From Drechslerella dactyloides (taxonomy: Eukaryota; Ascomycota; Orbiliomycetes; Orbiliales; Orbiliaceae): a stretch of 64,000 bases of DNA. This document shows, in pieces, positions 12,084 to 23,413 of the stretch. The stretch is taken from the NCBI GenBank assembly GCA_020064725.1, contig JAGTWJ010000001.1, positions 6,448,001-6,512,000 of the forward strand, in the 5' to 3' direction. The stretch's first letter is position 1. Each line of letters begins with the position of its first letter. Position numbers and translations under genes: made by a program. Under the pieces are notes generated by a model, which was not told the DNA's origin, made no database searches, and saw nothing but the letters and a program-made list of their open reading frames with translations.

Positions 12084-13309
12084 ATGGTCTTTACGACCTC
12101 GAGGGTATCATATACCCGGCTGCAGCATGACGACGAAAAGGCCCAATCAGTAGAGGAGTCCGGCTCGCAGGACAGCTTCTGGTCGCATGCGCTATCAATG
12201 CTCCCAGTCTCCAAAGGGCCCCGGCAGCTGGCACTCTGCAGGGCAATGTTGGGAGCTGTCAGCCTTGTTCTTGTCGGCCTGATCATATACGTCCTAAATG
12301 TAAGTTAGAGCAGCGGGATCTATTGTCTATTCACGTGTAGCCTGGACTGATAAATGCATCTTCCACAGATCGATACCATGGGACTCTCGCGGTTAAAGTC
12401 GTTAAGCAAACCAGACCAGCAAGTCGAGAATATCGATCGGCCGTTGATTCTCTATGCATACCACGAGACCGACAATGCGAGAGAGAACGCGCTATTCTTT
12501 ATCAACCATGGCCTGCACGACGGAGCGGACTTTGTGTTCGTTATCAACGGAGAATCGACCATAAAGGAGCATATCCCGATTGCCGACCACATCACCATCG
12601 TCGAAAGATCCAACGATTGCTATGATCTCGGCGCATATGGGGAGGTGCTCACCGCGAACAACAGCCGACTGGTGAACAAGTACAGTAGATTTATTCTAAT
12701 GAACGCCTCGATCCGTGGACCTTTCCTGCCGACATGGTCGTCCGACTGCTGGAGCGAGGCGTACTTGAACAAAGTTACCGATACCAATAAGGTATGGAAG
12801 CCAGACAATACCCTCAGCCGCCGATGATCCTAAATACTGATAATAATGATGTTACTTTATAGTTGGTCGGAATGAGTTTCAACTGCAGAGCACCCGGCGG
12901 CCCGCACGTACAGTCCATGATAATGGCCACCGACCGCATCGGCATCAAAATCCTGACCAGAGATGTGATCAATCGCTGTTTTCAGGGCTGGGACGACGCC
13001 GTCAACGGCGAGATGAACATCACCCAGGCAATCCGAAAGGAAGGCTACAGCGTCACTGCCTTCATGACGGCCTTCTCCTCCGACGAAAATTACCCAGACA
13101 CTTGCAAGCACGGTGACATTCTCTGGAACAACAACTACTACGAGACCAGCATCCACCCATACGAGATGATGTTCCAAAAGGCGAACAGAGACATCTACCC
13201 GAAGCAGCTCAAGATGCTGACAGAGTGGCACGATAAGGCGAAATATTCGAGCCAGCCGTTCTGCGGAATGAACCGCAAAGTCAAGTTCACGAGACTGTCT
13301 CCGTTATAA
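12084..13309 (+). CDS. Putative membrane-anchored glycosyltransferase, RgpF-like
   Basis: Exons 12084-12299, 12369-12791 and 12863-13309 give 361 residues; introns of 69 and 71 bases are phase 0. The N-terminus is hydrophilic, then one transmembrane segment lies at about residues 54-71 (LGAVSLVLVGLIIYVL), giving type II topology. The lumenal part starts LILYAYHETDNARENALFFI, followed by DFVFVINGE, VERSNDCYDLGAYGEVL and FILMNASIRGPFLP. The order 'venNxGYDfGAyk ... lvNdSirGPl' is characteristic of rhamnan-synthesis protein F-like glycosyltransferases, and similar proteins occur widely in fungi as unnamed type II membrane proteins. The C-terminal third has DILWNNNYYETSIHPYEMMF. The gene model is strong; the enzyme class is inferred from motif resemblance, and the substrate is unknown. 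Like the upstream GT34 gene it probably works in the Golgi. Confidence 0.7.
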
Positions 13310-16088
13310 CGTTATGGTCAATACGGATACAGAGAATGATCGTCGTGTCGGCGGCTGTTAGAGTGTTTTGACCGCTCGTGCGCCCGATTTGATACGTTGC
13401 GGTCGCGACAACCAATGTTGTCTCGTTGAATGCTGGCTAGAAGCTGGACGCACGGCTGGTGGACCGCCATACGTATATACGTATGGTATGCAGGCGTGCA
13501 TGTGAGAGGATTCGATGTCTATTCATGAGCTGTGGAGTGTTTTGCCTTGTTTTCTGGATATCATACATTCTATAGACGTTGTTTGAGGGCAGGGGATTTG
13601 TGGGAGCTTCCGCCAAGGGTCGTTGGATTTTACTCATTTGGTGTTTCTGAGGCGTTTACGGTTGGCTTATCGTTGGATTTGACTGGGACGGGTTATCTTG
13701 GTGCATACCTATTAGACTTCTTACCCTCCTTTGACAGTCAGATAGTTTCATATATCTGTATATAAGAAATTCTACATGTTAAGGACCACTCATTTTACAA
13801 AGTTGTTGGCGTCAGACGGTGAGGGCCAATTGCGCCCGCCAAACATCAGACGTTGGGTTTCAGAAAGAACCATTGATTCGAGTGGCCTGGATTCAACGGC
13901 CAAGTCTGATGAGCATAGGAGCCCCAAACGAGCAGAAGATGTAGCAAAACATTGTCCTTTCGTTGGGCGAGCAAGCTACTAGCTAATGATCACCTACGAT
14001 CTGGCAGTGCAGATTCAAGTTGATACAGGCTAGGTATCAGGATTCGTTGGTACATTCTACACAGTTCTGAGCTTTCGTGGTCAGGTTTTGGTAAACGAGA
14101 CAGGCTGTGTCTTCCGGCCCACAGCTTAAAACCCCCCTAAAAAAGACAAAGGAACGCTGTAGCGACGACTACCACCAAAAGCACAGCTTTACTGTACTTT
14201 CGAACTCAGGCTCCGCGCTATTTCAGTTGCGCGGGGGTGCCAAGCCGGAGTGATTGCGTTGCCTCGTTTCAAGTGGCCATCCTGGTCGGCGCGGGGGGGG
14301 AATTCCTGTGCGGGATCGATGGTCAGCTTATAATACAGTGACTTGTCGAAAAGATGCAGTGTAGGAATAATTCGCTGAATGCGTATGTCTATTTTGTGCA
14401 GGTGCCGTTCGTTGAAACATCGCGTCGGCGAATGTGCACGCATGGATTACATTACCGATTACTAACTAGTGCTTGGCGCAACCGACCGAGCTCGAGCTCG
14501 CAGGCCAGGTAATATTTCTGAACGCAAGCACGTGTAGACCACACTCACGACGAATGGTGTTCGCGTTCTGCCAAGCGGTTGCAATTTCAAGGCTCTCCTG
14601 ACCCTCGTACGTCCGATGCCATGCTTATCTGTCACAGAGGCCGCGTCGACTGCAGTACTGACGTGACGGTTCAAAAGCGAATGGTATGATTGACGATTGG
14701 AAAAGGTTGCATTGCAGAACAACGCTGGGATCGTGGCCTCCACGCCGACCCACACCGAGCACGCCGTTTATAGGCACGTGCACCACCCGACGACGCTCGT
14801 GGACTGATATATGATCGGGGATAACAGGAGGACGTTTGCAACCGAACGAGACGCGTGAATTCTATTGAGTATATAACTCTACTGGTGGGTGCGTCCGGTT
14901 CCTCTTCTTCATAGACCTGCCGGGTCCGGTGACAAGCAGCTGATTTCCGGAATGCCACACCGCATGTGCATTGTAATTATTAAAAAAATTGGTTCGCGGA
15001 TTTCTGATAGAATATTTTGAGGGTTCGAGAATGTTAATAGGCAATCTGCTAATACAGGTTTTGTCCGGCCTGATACCCAGCGGCTCGATTTTCCATATAT
15101 GTGTGATAGGATATAATACACGGCACAATCTCGTTTCTAGACTCAGGATTCTACATTGTTTGACAATTGAGTTGATCGATATATTGATTGATTGGTTCTA
15201 TTCTGGGATATCGAATCGGGACGCGTATATTGGATTTCTAGCGGATGGCGTACCTGCAGCTTTGTCCAGGCCCGTGGCCCTGCGGAATCGCCGTTGCAAA
15301 GGTATGCCAGTTCAGGTAACACCAAGCGCTCAAGCCCATGGATCCGGTCTCCGCGTTCCGCCCCAAGCTTCCCCAAGCTTCCGAGCGGGCGGGCTGGCGC
15401 CCCAGCTGGCTGGAATATAAATTTCGATCTCGTTGCTATGGCGATTTTTTGTGGCATATAGGTATCTAGGCATTTCTGCATAATGCGCGAGGTTGGCATT
15501 AGATCAAGCAGCTATGCATGCATGCATGCAAATGCTCGTAAATGCAGGTAGCTAGCCCAAGCAGGCTTCTAGTATACGGATCCTAACCATTAGCGTGCTG
15601 AGATTTCGGTAAGGGTAAGTGTCTCTGCACATGTAGATGCATCGACGCGGATGCATATTTCGATGCGGTCGAATCAGTGCAGATATATATTTAGTAAGTA
15701 CGAGAAAGTATATACCCATGTCAATTCATTTTCGTATTAGGTGCCGGTCCTATATAACATTCCATTGCGGGGTTCCATCCAAGAAAAACAACCGTCATTA
15801 AAGAATTAAATATTTATCGATCGTGAAAATATTCAAATTCGCTGGAAACGAAAAGGTATCAAAAGCAGTAGAGACAGCAAATGGAAAGAAACCGACGAAA
15901 AAACAAGTAAACCGAGGCAGCTACGCCTTGCACGTACGTAGTCGTGAGTAGTGCCGCTCAGGAGCACGCGGGAAACAATTGCATCTCCAAGTTGCTTTTA
16001 GGGAGTCCCGGGTACTCCGCCATCACTCTAAGGATGAAAAACAAAAAGACAAACACTGAATCGTCGGTGATATCACCGCAACCATGCC
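13310..16088. other. 2.8-kb intergenic region between convergent genes
   Basis: Only short overlapping frames are seen. It holds an (ATGC)n run at 15514-15530 and a run of eight G at 14293-14300. Since both neighbours end here, no promoter is needed, so the length is unexplained by the genes seen. Confidence 0.4.
15514..15530. repeat. ATGC tetranucleotide microsatellite
   Basis: Four perfect ATGC units plus one A. It is self-complementary and lies in non-coding DNA. Confidence 0.85.
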
Positions 16089-17650
16089 TTAGAATCTCTG
16101 GCCGTCTTCTCGCCCGAGCTCTGGCAGGGTGGAAACTTCGTTCGAGCCACCGCCGATCATGCCGGGTCCATTGCCGTAGCCGAACCCAACCTCGTCGCGG
16201 TTCTGATCGGGTTCCGGTGTCATCGGGTTCAGTTCGTCCTCAGACCTTGATCCGCTTCCGAGCTCTTGTGGCTGGCCAGGTGTATAGGCAGTGTAGTTTC
16301 CGGCGTCCATCTCACGAGAGTAAAAGTGCGGATTAGGCCTGAGAGAGGAAGGAAGTTCTGAGGCGTTGGTGTGTGCTGCTGGGTAGAACGCCGTCGGCTG
16401 GACGCTGGGCTTGGGGCTGGGATATGCACCGGGCATTGGCATTGCATAGGCGGATGGTGGGCCAGATGTCGTTGTATTGTCGAGCTCGGAGTACAAACTG
16501 TTCGCATTTGTCCCGTAGGTGTTCATGGTTCCCAGACGTTCGGGGGCCTCTTCAGGCACTGCCATTGGAATGCGTTCGTTGATACCTTCGTCCGGAGTCG
16601 GGTGGTTTGGAAGATTGTCGTTGGGGTTGCTGTACGAGCTGCTCATGCTGGGGTGGTGCTGGTGGTGGTGGGCTGCCGCTGCTGCTCCGCCGCCGACAAG
16701 TGCACCAGCCATTGCATATTGTCCGGCGTGGGAGTGTTCCTTGCCACGCAGTGTCGGAGTTCCGGGGACAGGCGACACGGTACCTTCCACACCAGCATAT
16801 CCGCGTGGAGCGAGGTATTCTCGCCCGACACCAGGGGTTGTTCCGGTGAGTAGGCCGTCGGAGTTGGTGCGTTCCGTGACATCTGTGAACTTGGATTCGT
16901 GAGAAGGCCGGTTATCGCCATTTGGTGGTGCAAGAGCCGGGCCGGTCATTGCAGCGGTTTCCAGGTCTCGGCTCCTGCTCCTCTTGCCACGGCCGGAAGT
17001 ATAGTTGTTGGCTGGTGATGGTCCATATGCTCGGTCCTTCTTCGCATGGGAATGGGCGAGGAATGAGGTCAAGAGAGTGAAAAAGAACAGGACGCTGAGG
17101 GTGATATCGGTCAGCGTTTTGATTTCTGTGTGAACACACAATCATGGAAGAAGCGGCCGACGACTTACCTGAGGGCAATTGAGACGATGAAGATCCCCTT
17201 GACAAGTTGACAGTTGGTTGAAATGTTGCTCCCAGCTCTCTCAAGCCAGGGAACATTCTGCCTCCTGTTGTTGCACTTTCCATTCCAAGCGTCTTTCAGG
17301 AGGATGGTGACGGCAACGAAGCCTCCGATGAACAGCAGGTCGCCGAGGACTGTGAAAAACTGGAAGAAGGATTTTTGGAGCAGACATATCGAGAATACAA
17401 GCACGAATGAGGCCCAGAGAAGGCCAGCAGCGCTCTGAAATATCACAATTAGCATCATCCGAATAGGGTACATTTAGGATTAAATCAAGACGGGGCTTAC
17501 AATAATCTCGACAGCGAGAGCCTTCCCAGTTATTTGATTCTTCTTGGAAAGCTCCACTATAAAATAGGTGACGCAGCCGGTATTGTAGAGGGCTCCGAGG
17601 ACCTGGGCGCACCTCAGGACGGTGGAAAGCAGTTTTGCGATAACTGCCAT
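16089..17650 (-). CDS. MARVEL-domain membrane protein with long disordered tail
   Basis: Minus-strand exons are 17650-17501, 17434-17169 and 17094-16089, giving 473 residues. The introns are 66 bases (17435-17500) and 74 bases (17095-17168). The second acceptor was chosen because it alone keeps the frame and completes helix four (GIFIVSIALSVLFFFTLL); it has a CTGAC branch site 18 bases upstream. Four transmembrane helices lie at about residues 11-34, 49-69, 74-96 and 128-150, with a K-N-C-rich loop between helices three and four (KDAWNGKCNNRRQNVPWLE). After helix four comes KKDRAYGPSPANNYTSGRG, a signature seen after the MARVEL domain in fungi. The remaining 300 residues are Pro/Ser/Thr/Gly-rich with a His cluster. 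Such proteins sit in the plasma membrane and are associated with membrane apposition or eisosome-like domains; the function here is not known. Confidence 0.82.
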
Positions 17651-19596
17651 TGCTGTGTGGATCGAGAGCCGAGGCTAGCTCTCAAAATGGTTCAAGACTG
17701 TATATATGGACGTCGAGTATATAGTTAAAGAGTGGCTTAAGGGGCCTCCAGCAAAGAGCGTCGTGTCGGCAGAACGAGCAGCTTGCAGTCGCGTGGCCGT
17801 CAGGGTGGAGTGAAGCTACAGGCGAACGGCGATGGGTCGCAGGGTGGTGGGGCGTTGTCGGTGACGTCGAGGCATCAAAGTTTTATTGAATGGCGAACGG
17901 CAACCTTGACGACGGGCGGCCTGCGATCGAAAGAGATGATTAGATGGCGAGGAAACCTCTCATTCCAAACTCCCGAGAAAGAAGGACGGCCGCGAGCATG
18001 GAATTATAAAGACTTGGGAAAAAGCAGCGCCGGCCAGCGAGGAGATTCCTTTCCGCTTTTCCCAAATCATTCCCTGAAAATCCGGAGGCCAGGCAGCCCG
18101 ATTAAACTGTGGCTCATGACGACAGTGCAGGGCTCCATTCCAACCTCTTCCGCTAAGCTAAGCTGCTCGGACTGCAAGTGTAATAACGTCCAGAGAGCGG
18201 TGACTATCGTGCGTATGCACAAGTAACTTCCCCGCCGTGGTCCAACCGTGCGGTACATGTGCATGCCCGAATGCGTAGAAACGCCTGCTGTGCGCCCCGC
18301 CGCCTCGTGGTTGGCCCACAGTTGCAAGTTGCCGGGGCACAGCGTCCGGCTTCGCCTACGTCAGAGTGATGCTGACCATCGGCAGTATTCTACTCTGGAA
18401 AGAGGCCAGAGCGGCCCTTGAAACAGCGCGAATACACCCGCCAGGCCGATTCGAACATCAAGGTCGCGATGCCTGGCTAGCACGGCTTCGGTCTCTCTGT
18501 CTTGAGCGACTGAAAACGCTCAAGGCGCCCGCTCATGACGTCAGCTGCGATGCACACGTTTCCCGGACCGGCTGCCAGCTGCTGTCCATCGAGCGTTCGA
18601 TCGGTGGATCCGCTGTGGAGACCAGGTTATCGCGACAGCAGCCGCCGCTCCCGGATAGGTGGGATTGCGTCTGCGTCTTCTGTTTCCATCGTGGTGCGTC
18701 GACATCGATTGGATTGGGCTGCTCGCGATGGTTGGCCAACTTCCCCTCGTTCGCCCGTACCCGCGTAACGATTGCCCGTTTCGGCCGCCCGCGTTGGGAA
18801 GAGGCTGTACGGCCGCCCGCTTTAAACCTGGGCCCGCGATCGAGATCGATCGTGATCATGGCACGAACATTAGCTGTTTCGTCCTCGCAAATATCAATGG
18901 CACGGTCGCGTCGGGTGTAGTTGGTTACGGTACGCGGACCCCCGAAATTAAATCAAATTGGCTGCGTGGAAGCACGTATAATGCTGAGGTTGGTGTTGCA
19001 CGGAGTACGAGGCAGAGCACAATGCTGCAGCCCATCATGCTTGACAACATAAGCAACGGGATCAATGGAAGGATCTTGGTATCGGACGAGTCGAGTCTCA
19101 TCGCTAATGGCACTCCGTCCCAGAATCATGTTATCCATGCTCTATGCAACTCTAGTTCTCTAGGTAGTTAGACTCTATTATCTACAAATAATGGATTTGT
19201 TCGTGTATCAATTCGCCCAATGGTATCCCAAAACTCGTAGAGCTGACCTCTCCGCAAAAAGAAAAAGAAGAAAAAGAAAAAGAAAAACGGTAATCCAGTG
19301 GTAGAGTAAAGACCATAAAATAGTGGTGAAAGACGTTATGGCAATGACAATAGTGAGAAAGTGGTCACCGCCCCGAACACTGTGATCGAAGGAAGGAGAA
19401 TATAGAGAAGGTTGGTGAGCGAAAAGTATTAAAAGAAAGGTAAAAGGGATCTATGAAGAGACATTCGACAAAAAAGCGCAAAGACTAGCTACGCTTAAAC
19501 AAAAGAAAGAGAAATCGCCTTTAAATAATAAGAAATTAACCTCAAATGAACGAGCGTATTGGTGAACGGACGAGCGAGTGGCGCGAAAGCCTTCGC
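17651..19596. other. Intergenic region between the MARVEL and ammonium transporter genes
   Basis: About 1.9 kb: the promoter of the MARVEL gene (TATATA-rich at 17700-17727) followed by G/C-rich DNA to about 18,860 and A-rich DNA beyond 19,200. A frame at 18366-18920 is open only because of local G/C bias and shows no family features. Confidence 0.45.
19256..19287. repeat. A-rich purine tract
   Basis: 32 bases of only A and G, built from AAAAAG units. It lies about 310 bases beyond the stop codon of the ammonium transporter, possibly in its 3' flank. Confidence 0.8.
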
Positions 19597-21384
19597 CTAC
19601 TGAGGCGGTTTGGTCGGCTCCGGCTCGGCATCAGACGACACCATGTGCGGCTCCTGATCCATACCGACAATCGGCGCCCGGGTATGGTTAGGAGTCCAGG
19701 CCAGGTAGTCACGACGAACCTCGACGTAGTCGTACGCAAATTCACCCAGCTGGTCGTCATCCATACCCATGAGTTCGGCGTGGTCGGACGCACGAAGGTG
19801 AAGACCGGGGATGATATCGATGATCTTGGCGATAGCAGCGGAAATGACAAAGGCATACGACAGGCAGGCCACGATGTAGGCGATCTGCTTGTACATACGA
19901 GCCCAGTTGTGGTCGATCCAGCCCTGTCCCCCAATGCCGATGTTGAAGCCATCCAGGCCGACGATGTTGGCACTGCCGAAGAAGCCGTTGAAAATGAGTC
20001 CGACGATGCCAGGAATGCCGTGCTCGGCGAGGACATCCATAGAGTCGTCGATGCCAATCAGGTACTTGATCTTAGTCGCAAAGTTGGCGCAGACGGCGGC
20101 GACGATACCCAGGAAGATCGAAGCGTGGGGGGTAATGAACCCGGAAGCGGGAGTGGCAGCGACGAGACCACCTATTATAATGTGTCCTTGTTAGCACGGT
20201 TCCTCGGACGGTAATTTATACCGTAGCAGCTGAGATTAAACGTTCGCTACGTACTGATGAAGCCACTGCAAAGGCCAACCATAGAGATCTTCTTGGCTAG
20301 GCGGTAGTCGAGAAGGACCCAGACGATACCGGAGAAGCAGGCCGTCAAGTTGGAGTTCCAGCAGGCCATCACGGCACGAAGGTTGGCACCGAAGGCGGAG
20401 CCGCCGTTGAAGCCGAGCCACCCAAACCACAGAAGGATGGTTCCGAGCGTGATCAGTGACACATTGTGAGGGCGGAAGTTGACCAGCATACGCTCCTGTC
20501 GGCGGCCCAGGATCCACGAGTAGGCCAGGGCACCGCAACCAGAGACGATTTCGACGGGACCACCACCTGGCGACGCAAGAGAGGTTAGCATGAGAGCGTG
20601 GAATGCGTTGAGGTGTTGAAGCGTTGATGTGTTGATGTGTTGAAGTGTTGCACAGAGAAGCTCGTCGACAGCTTCAATTCGCGTTACGTAATTGAACAAC
20701 AGCTGGGAACACTCAACCGCTCGACAAAGAAGAGATCTCGAACTCACCCGCATAGTCGAGCACGCCCCACTTGAACGCCCATCCGTTAACGTTCCAAATC
20801 CAGCAAGCAATCGGGCAGTACACCAGCGTCATGAAGAAGAAACAGAACACCATCGCCGGCAGCAAGCGACCGCGCTCGGCAACGGCTCCCATCACAATTC
20901 CGACGGTCACAGCGGCGAACTGCAGCTGGTAGAACGAGTACAGCAGCGACGGGATATAGTTAGATCCAGGCGATCGGGTTCCCAGAGTGTTCCTGAGCAC
21001 AGCGTGGTGCAGATTGCCGATGAAGCCGTTGGTGGCGGTGGGCGAGAAGGCCAGCGAGTATCCCCAGAGATACCATTGGAAGTTGACAACGGCCATCGAA
21101 CCCATTACCGCCCAGATCAACGAGAGGGCTGACTTTCTTCGAGCTAGACCGGAATATAGGAAGGCCAGGCCGGGGACCATGATCATGACCATAGCCGCGG
21201 CCACGATGATGAAGGAATTATCGCCCGGAGCGAAGTAAACGTTGAGATCCTCATTTGCTGCAAACCGATTAGCACAAGTTATTCAAGAGCAATAAGATAT
21301 TGACAAACCCGAGTCGCCTCCATCTTCGAGATTGGATCCGTTCCAGATGGGATACGGTGCTCCAGGATTCGGCCAGTCCGCCAT
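19597..21384 (-). CDS. Ammonium transporter (Amt/Mep family, Mep1/Mep3 type)
   Basis: Minus-strand exons are 21384-21309, 21257-20748, 20566-20255 and 20171-19597, giving 490 residues. Introns are 51, 181 and 83 bases. After a short external N-terminus, eleven hydrophobic segments follow. The signature region reads GWAFKWGVLDYAGGGPVEI: Asp193 matches the conserved recruitment Asp, while Glu201 stands where the first pore His of AmtB and Mep2 would be. The second pore His is kept in VLAEHGIPGIVG. Glu at the first position is known from yeast Mep1/Mep3 and related fungal permeases, which are high-capacity transporters. The cytosolic tail (MDDDQLGEFAYDYVEVRRDY) is conserved in fungal members. 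Likely role: ammonium uptake at the plasma membrane under nitrogen limitation. Family call is very secure. Confidence 0.95.
20613..20652. repeat. Degenerate GTTGATGT tandem repeat inside an intron
   Basis: Imperfect units of 8-9 bases (GTTGATGT, GTTGAAGC, GTTGAAGT) fill much of intron 2 of the ammonium transporter and explain why it is longer (181 bases) than its neighbours. Confidence 0.7.
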
Positions 21385-22378
21385 GTCGAATGATTGAAGT
21401 TGTGCGGTGTTGAAGAGTCGAATAACGTGGTCAACTTGTCGATGAGGAAACTTTTCGTTCTTCCTCAAAATCTCTCATGCGGCCGCTTGATCGAGCAACC
21501 ACGAAACTAGAAGACTGTCGCTGACAATCCTCTCAAGCGTGAGATGCTGAATGGGACGCAAGGGTTTAACCAATTTATCAACTAGCGGACCAAGAAGGGC
21601 GAGGGCTTCCGAATATATAGGCGATTCTACTTCCCTCCCACCTGGAAGCCTTTTTGTCCATTATTTGGGGGGGTTCCCGCGTGCATCATCCTGCCTCCCC
21701 GAGAGACATTCCCCCTGCAAGGGAACTTTAAAAAAACTACCGAGCACAAATGGATCCCGAGAGAAGAAAGCAAACCGAGCATGGGTGGTTGATCGGGCAT
21801 ATTGACGACCGTCTTGATGCATCGATGAATGTAGGTATTGTTGACTGGGTGCATGTGGCCGATGGGACTGACAAATGGTAGCTGTCAGGCATATCTCCCG
21901 CTAGACCCCCAATGGCAATTTTGCCTAGAATGAGGACAGGGCGGTAACTACATAAAAAGCAAAGGTTGAATACAGAAGGGGAAAGGAAGGGTTGAAAAAA
22001 TCAAAAAAATTCGATACGCCGTTTACTTGGAGCCAGGAGCTTGTCCCTAATACAGAATCTCCGAGGCTTCGGAACAAGGGTATTTGTTGCTTGCCAAGCT
22101 CAGGACAATTTCTCGCGCCGGTCAACCTGAGGACAAGCGAGCCCCGGCGACTACGTAAAAGGATACTGTCATGTTTTGTCCCTTCAGAATGGGAAGCCCG
22201 ATGTCGCCTTGTCTGTTCCCAACAGTAGGAGGACATTTGGGAGTTAGATTGGTTCGCTATTTGGATACCGTTGAGAGGGCGATGTACTAATCGATGCCTA
22301 CGTACCGCCTTCTCTTGACCTTTCGCTGAACGATGAGATGAACATTAACGCATTGCGACTCTGTCGGGACGCATGGTA

Positions 22379-22447
22379 GATAAACTCGGGCAAAACTTGC
22401 CGATGCCGAGACCTGCTGGAAAGAGGCTTTTGAGCTATCTTAGATAA
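22379..22447. promoter_or_regulatory. Cluster of GATA-factor sites
   Basis: AGATAA occurs at 22378-22383 and 22442-22447, and AGATAG is read on the minus strand at 22435-22440. HGATAR sites are bound by AreA-type nitrogen regulators, and the downstream gene (minus strand) is an ammonium permease. The distance to its ATG is about 1 kb, so the link is inferred. Confidence 0.35.
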
Positions 22448-23381
22448 GCCCGTGAGGCTGGCTACTGAATTCAATTCCCTTTAGAGATACCAGACGAGGA
22501 ATCCGGATCGACTTGGTATGCTCCCCGCCAAGGTTATGTCGATGGGCATGGGACTATATGCTCATGCGGCTCTGTCCTAAATTTCCTTCTAACAGCTAAT
22601 ATATTGGTATAGTATATCTTCTTTCTCGTCTTTCGCGAAGAACATCGATCTACGGACGTCCATGTGCCTATCTACATGCGCAGGCGGCAGCTGTAGCTTT
22701 GGGGTTACACCCCACGAGGCCTCTTCTCTTTACGTTCCGTTCTCAAATGCGATTGGACGTATGGCGTCTTATCGAGACCAAATAGGCTGACTGACCAGTG
22801 CCTTCGACGGTCTGCAACTGGCGTATGCATGCCAATGGCCGTGAACCGCCAGCCAGGTGCGGCGAGCAACCACAAGCGAAGGGGCAGCCCGATCAGCTGC
22901 AATGCAGGAGATTGGACCCAGAGGGCATATCCGAGACACCGTTATTGCGAGACGGCATCTGAATATTCAGCGCGGCCAGATCGATGGGCATCTTTCGCAG
23001 GCTGCGAATGCTTCACCGAAACGACACTCTGTGGCTTGCGTCTATATGCAGAGTAACCTTCGATCTGACTGAGTTTGTAGCGGCGACACGGCTAGAGCTG
23101 GCGCACTTCCGCCTGTTCGTGGGGGGCAGGGGGCGTCTTTCTAGACTGCAAAAGAAAAGTCTGCAGGTTTTTTTGGGCTGCATAAGCTCAAATTCCGGGC
23201 GAATGGTGGTTCGTGGGTGGAGGATTCTCCTGCCGGTTGGATTGGGGGCCTGTGGCCTGTTCGTCAGCAGCGTCAGATCGCCGAACACCACCCACGCAAC
23301 GCGCAGGCCGCCCTTGCGTTTGCCAATTTTTGCAGCCGCATGCTCCAGAGCTTTAGATATAAACGATGCCGAGAAGACTCG

Positions 23382-23385
<4 letters not shown>

Positions 23386-23413
<28 letters not shown>
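23386..23413. repeat. Poly(T) run of 28
   Basis: Twenty-eight consecutive T, followed by CCCC. Read on the minus strand it is GGGG-A28, which could be the tail of a retroposed sequence lying at higher coordinates. No target-site duplication was found by eye. Confidence 0.9.

Noticed and set aside
16371..16902. Plus-strand frames of up to 160 codons
   Set aside because: Antisense shadows of the Pro/Ser/Thr-rich MARVEL protein tail; Cys/Trp/Gly-rich with no family features.
18366..18920. 184-codon plus-strand frame
   Set aside because: G/C-rich DNA makes stops rare; overlapping frames on both strands are open and none has a conserved motif or a plausible promoter.
19546..20214. 222-codon plus-strand frame
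   Set aside because: Antisense of ammonium transporter exon 4; the minus-strand reading is clearly a conserved permease.
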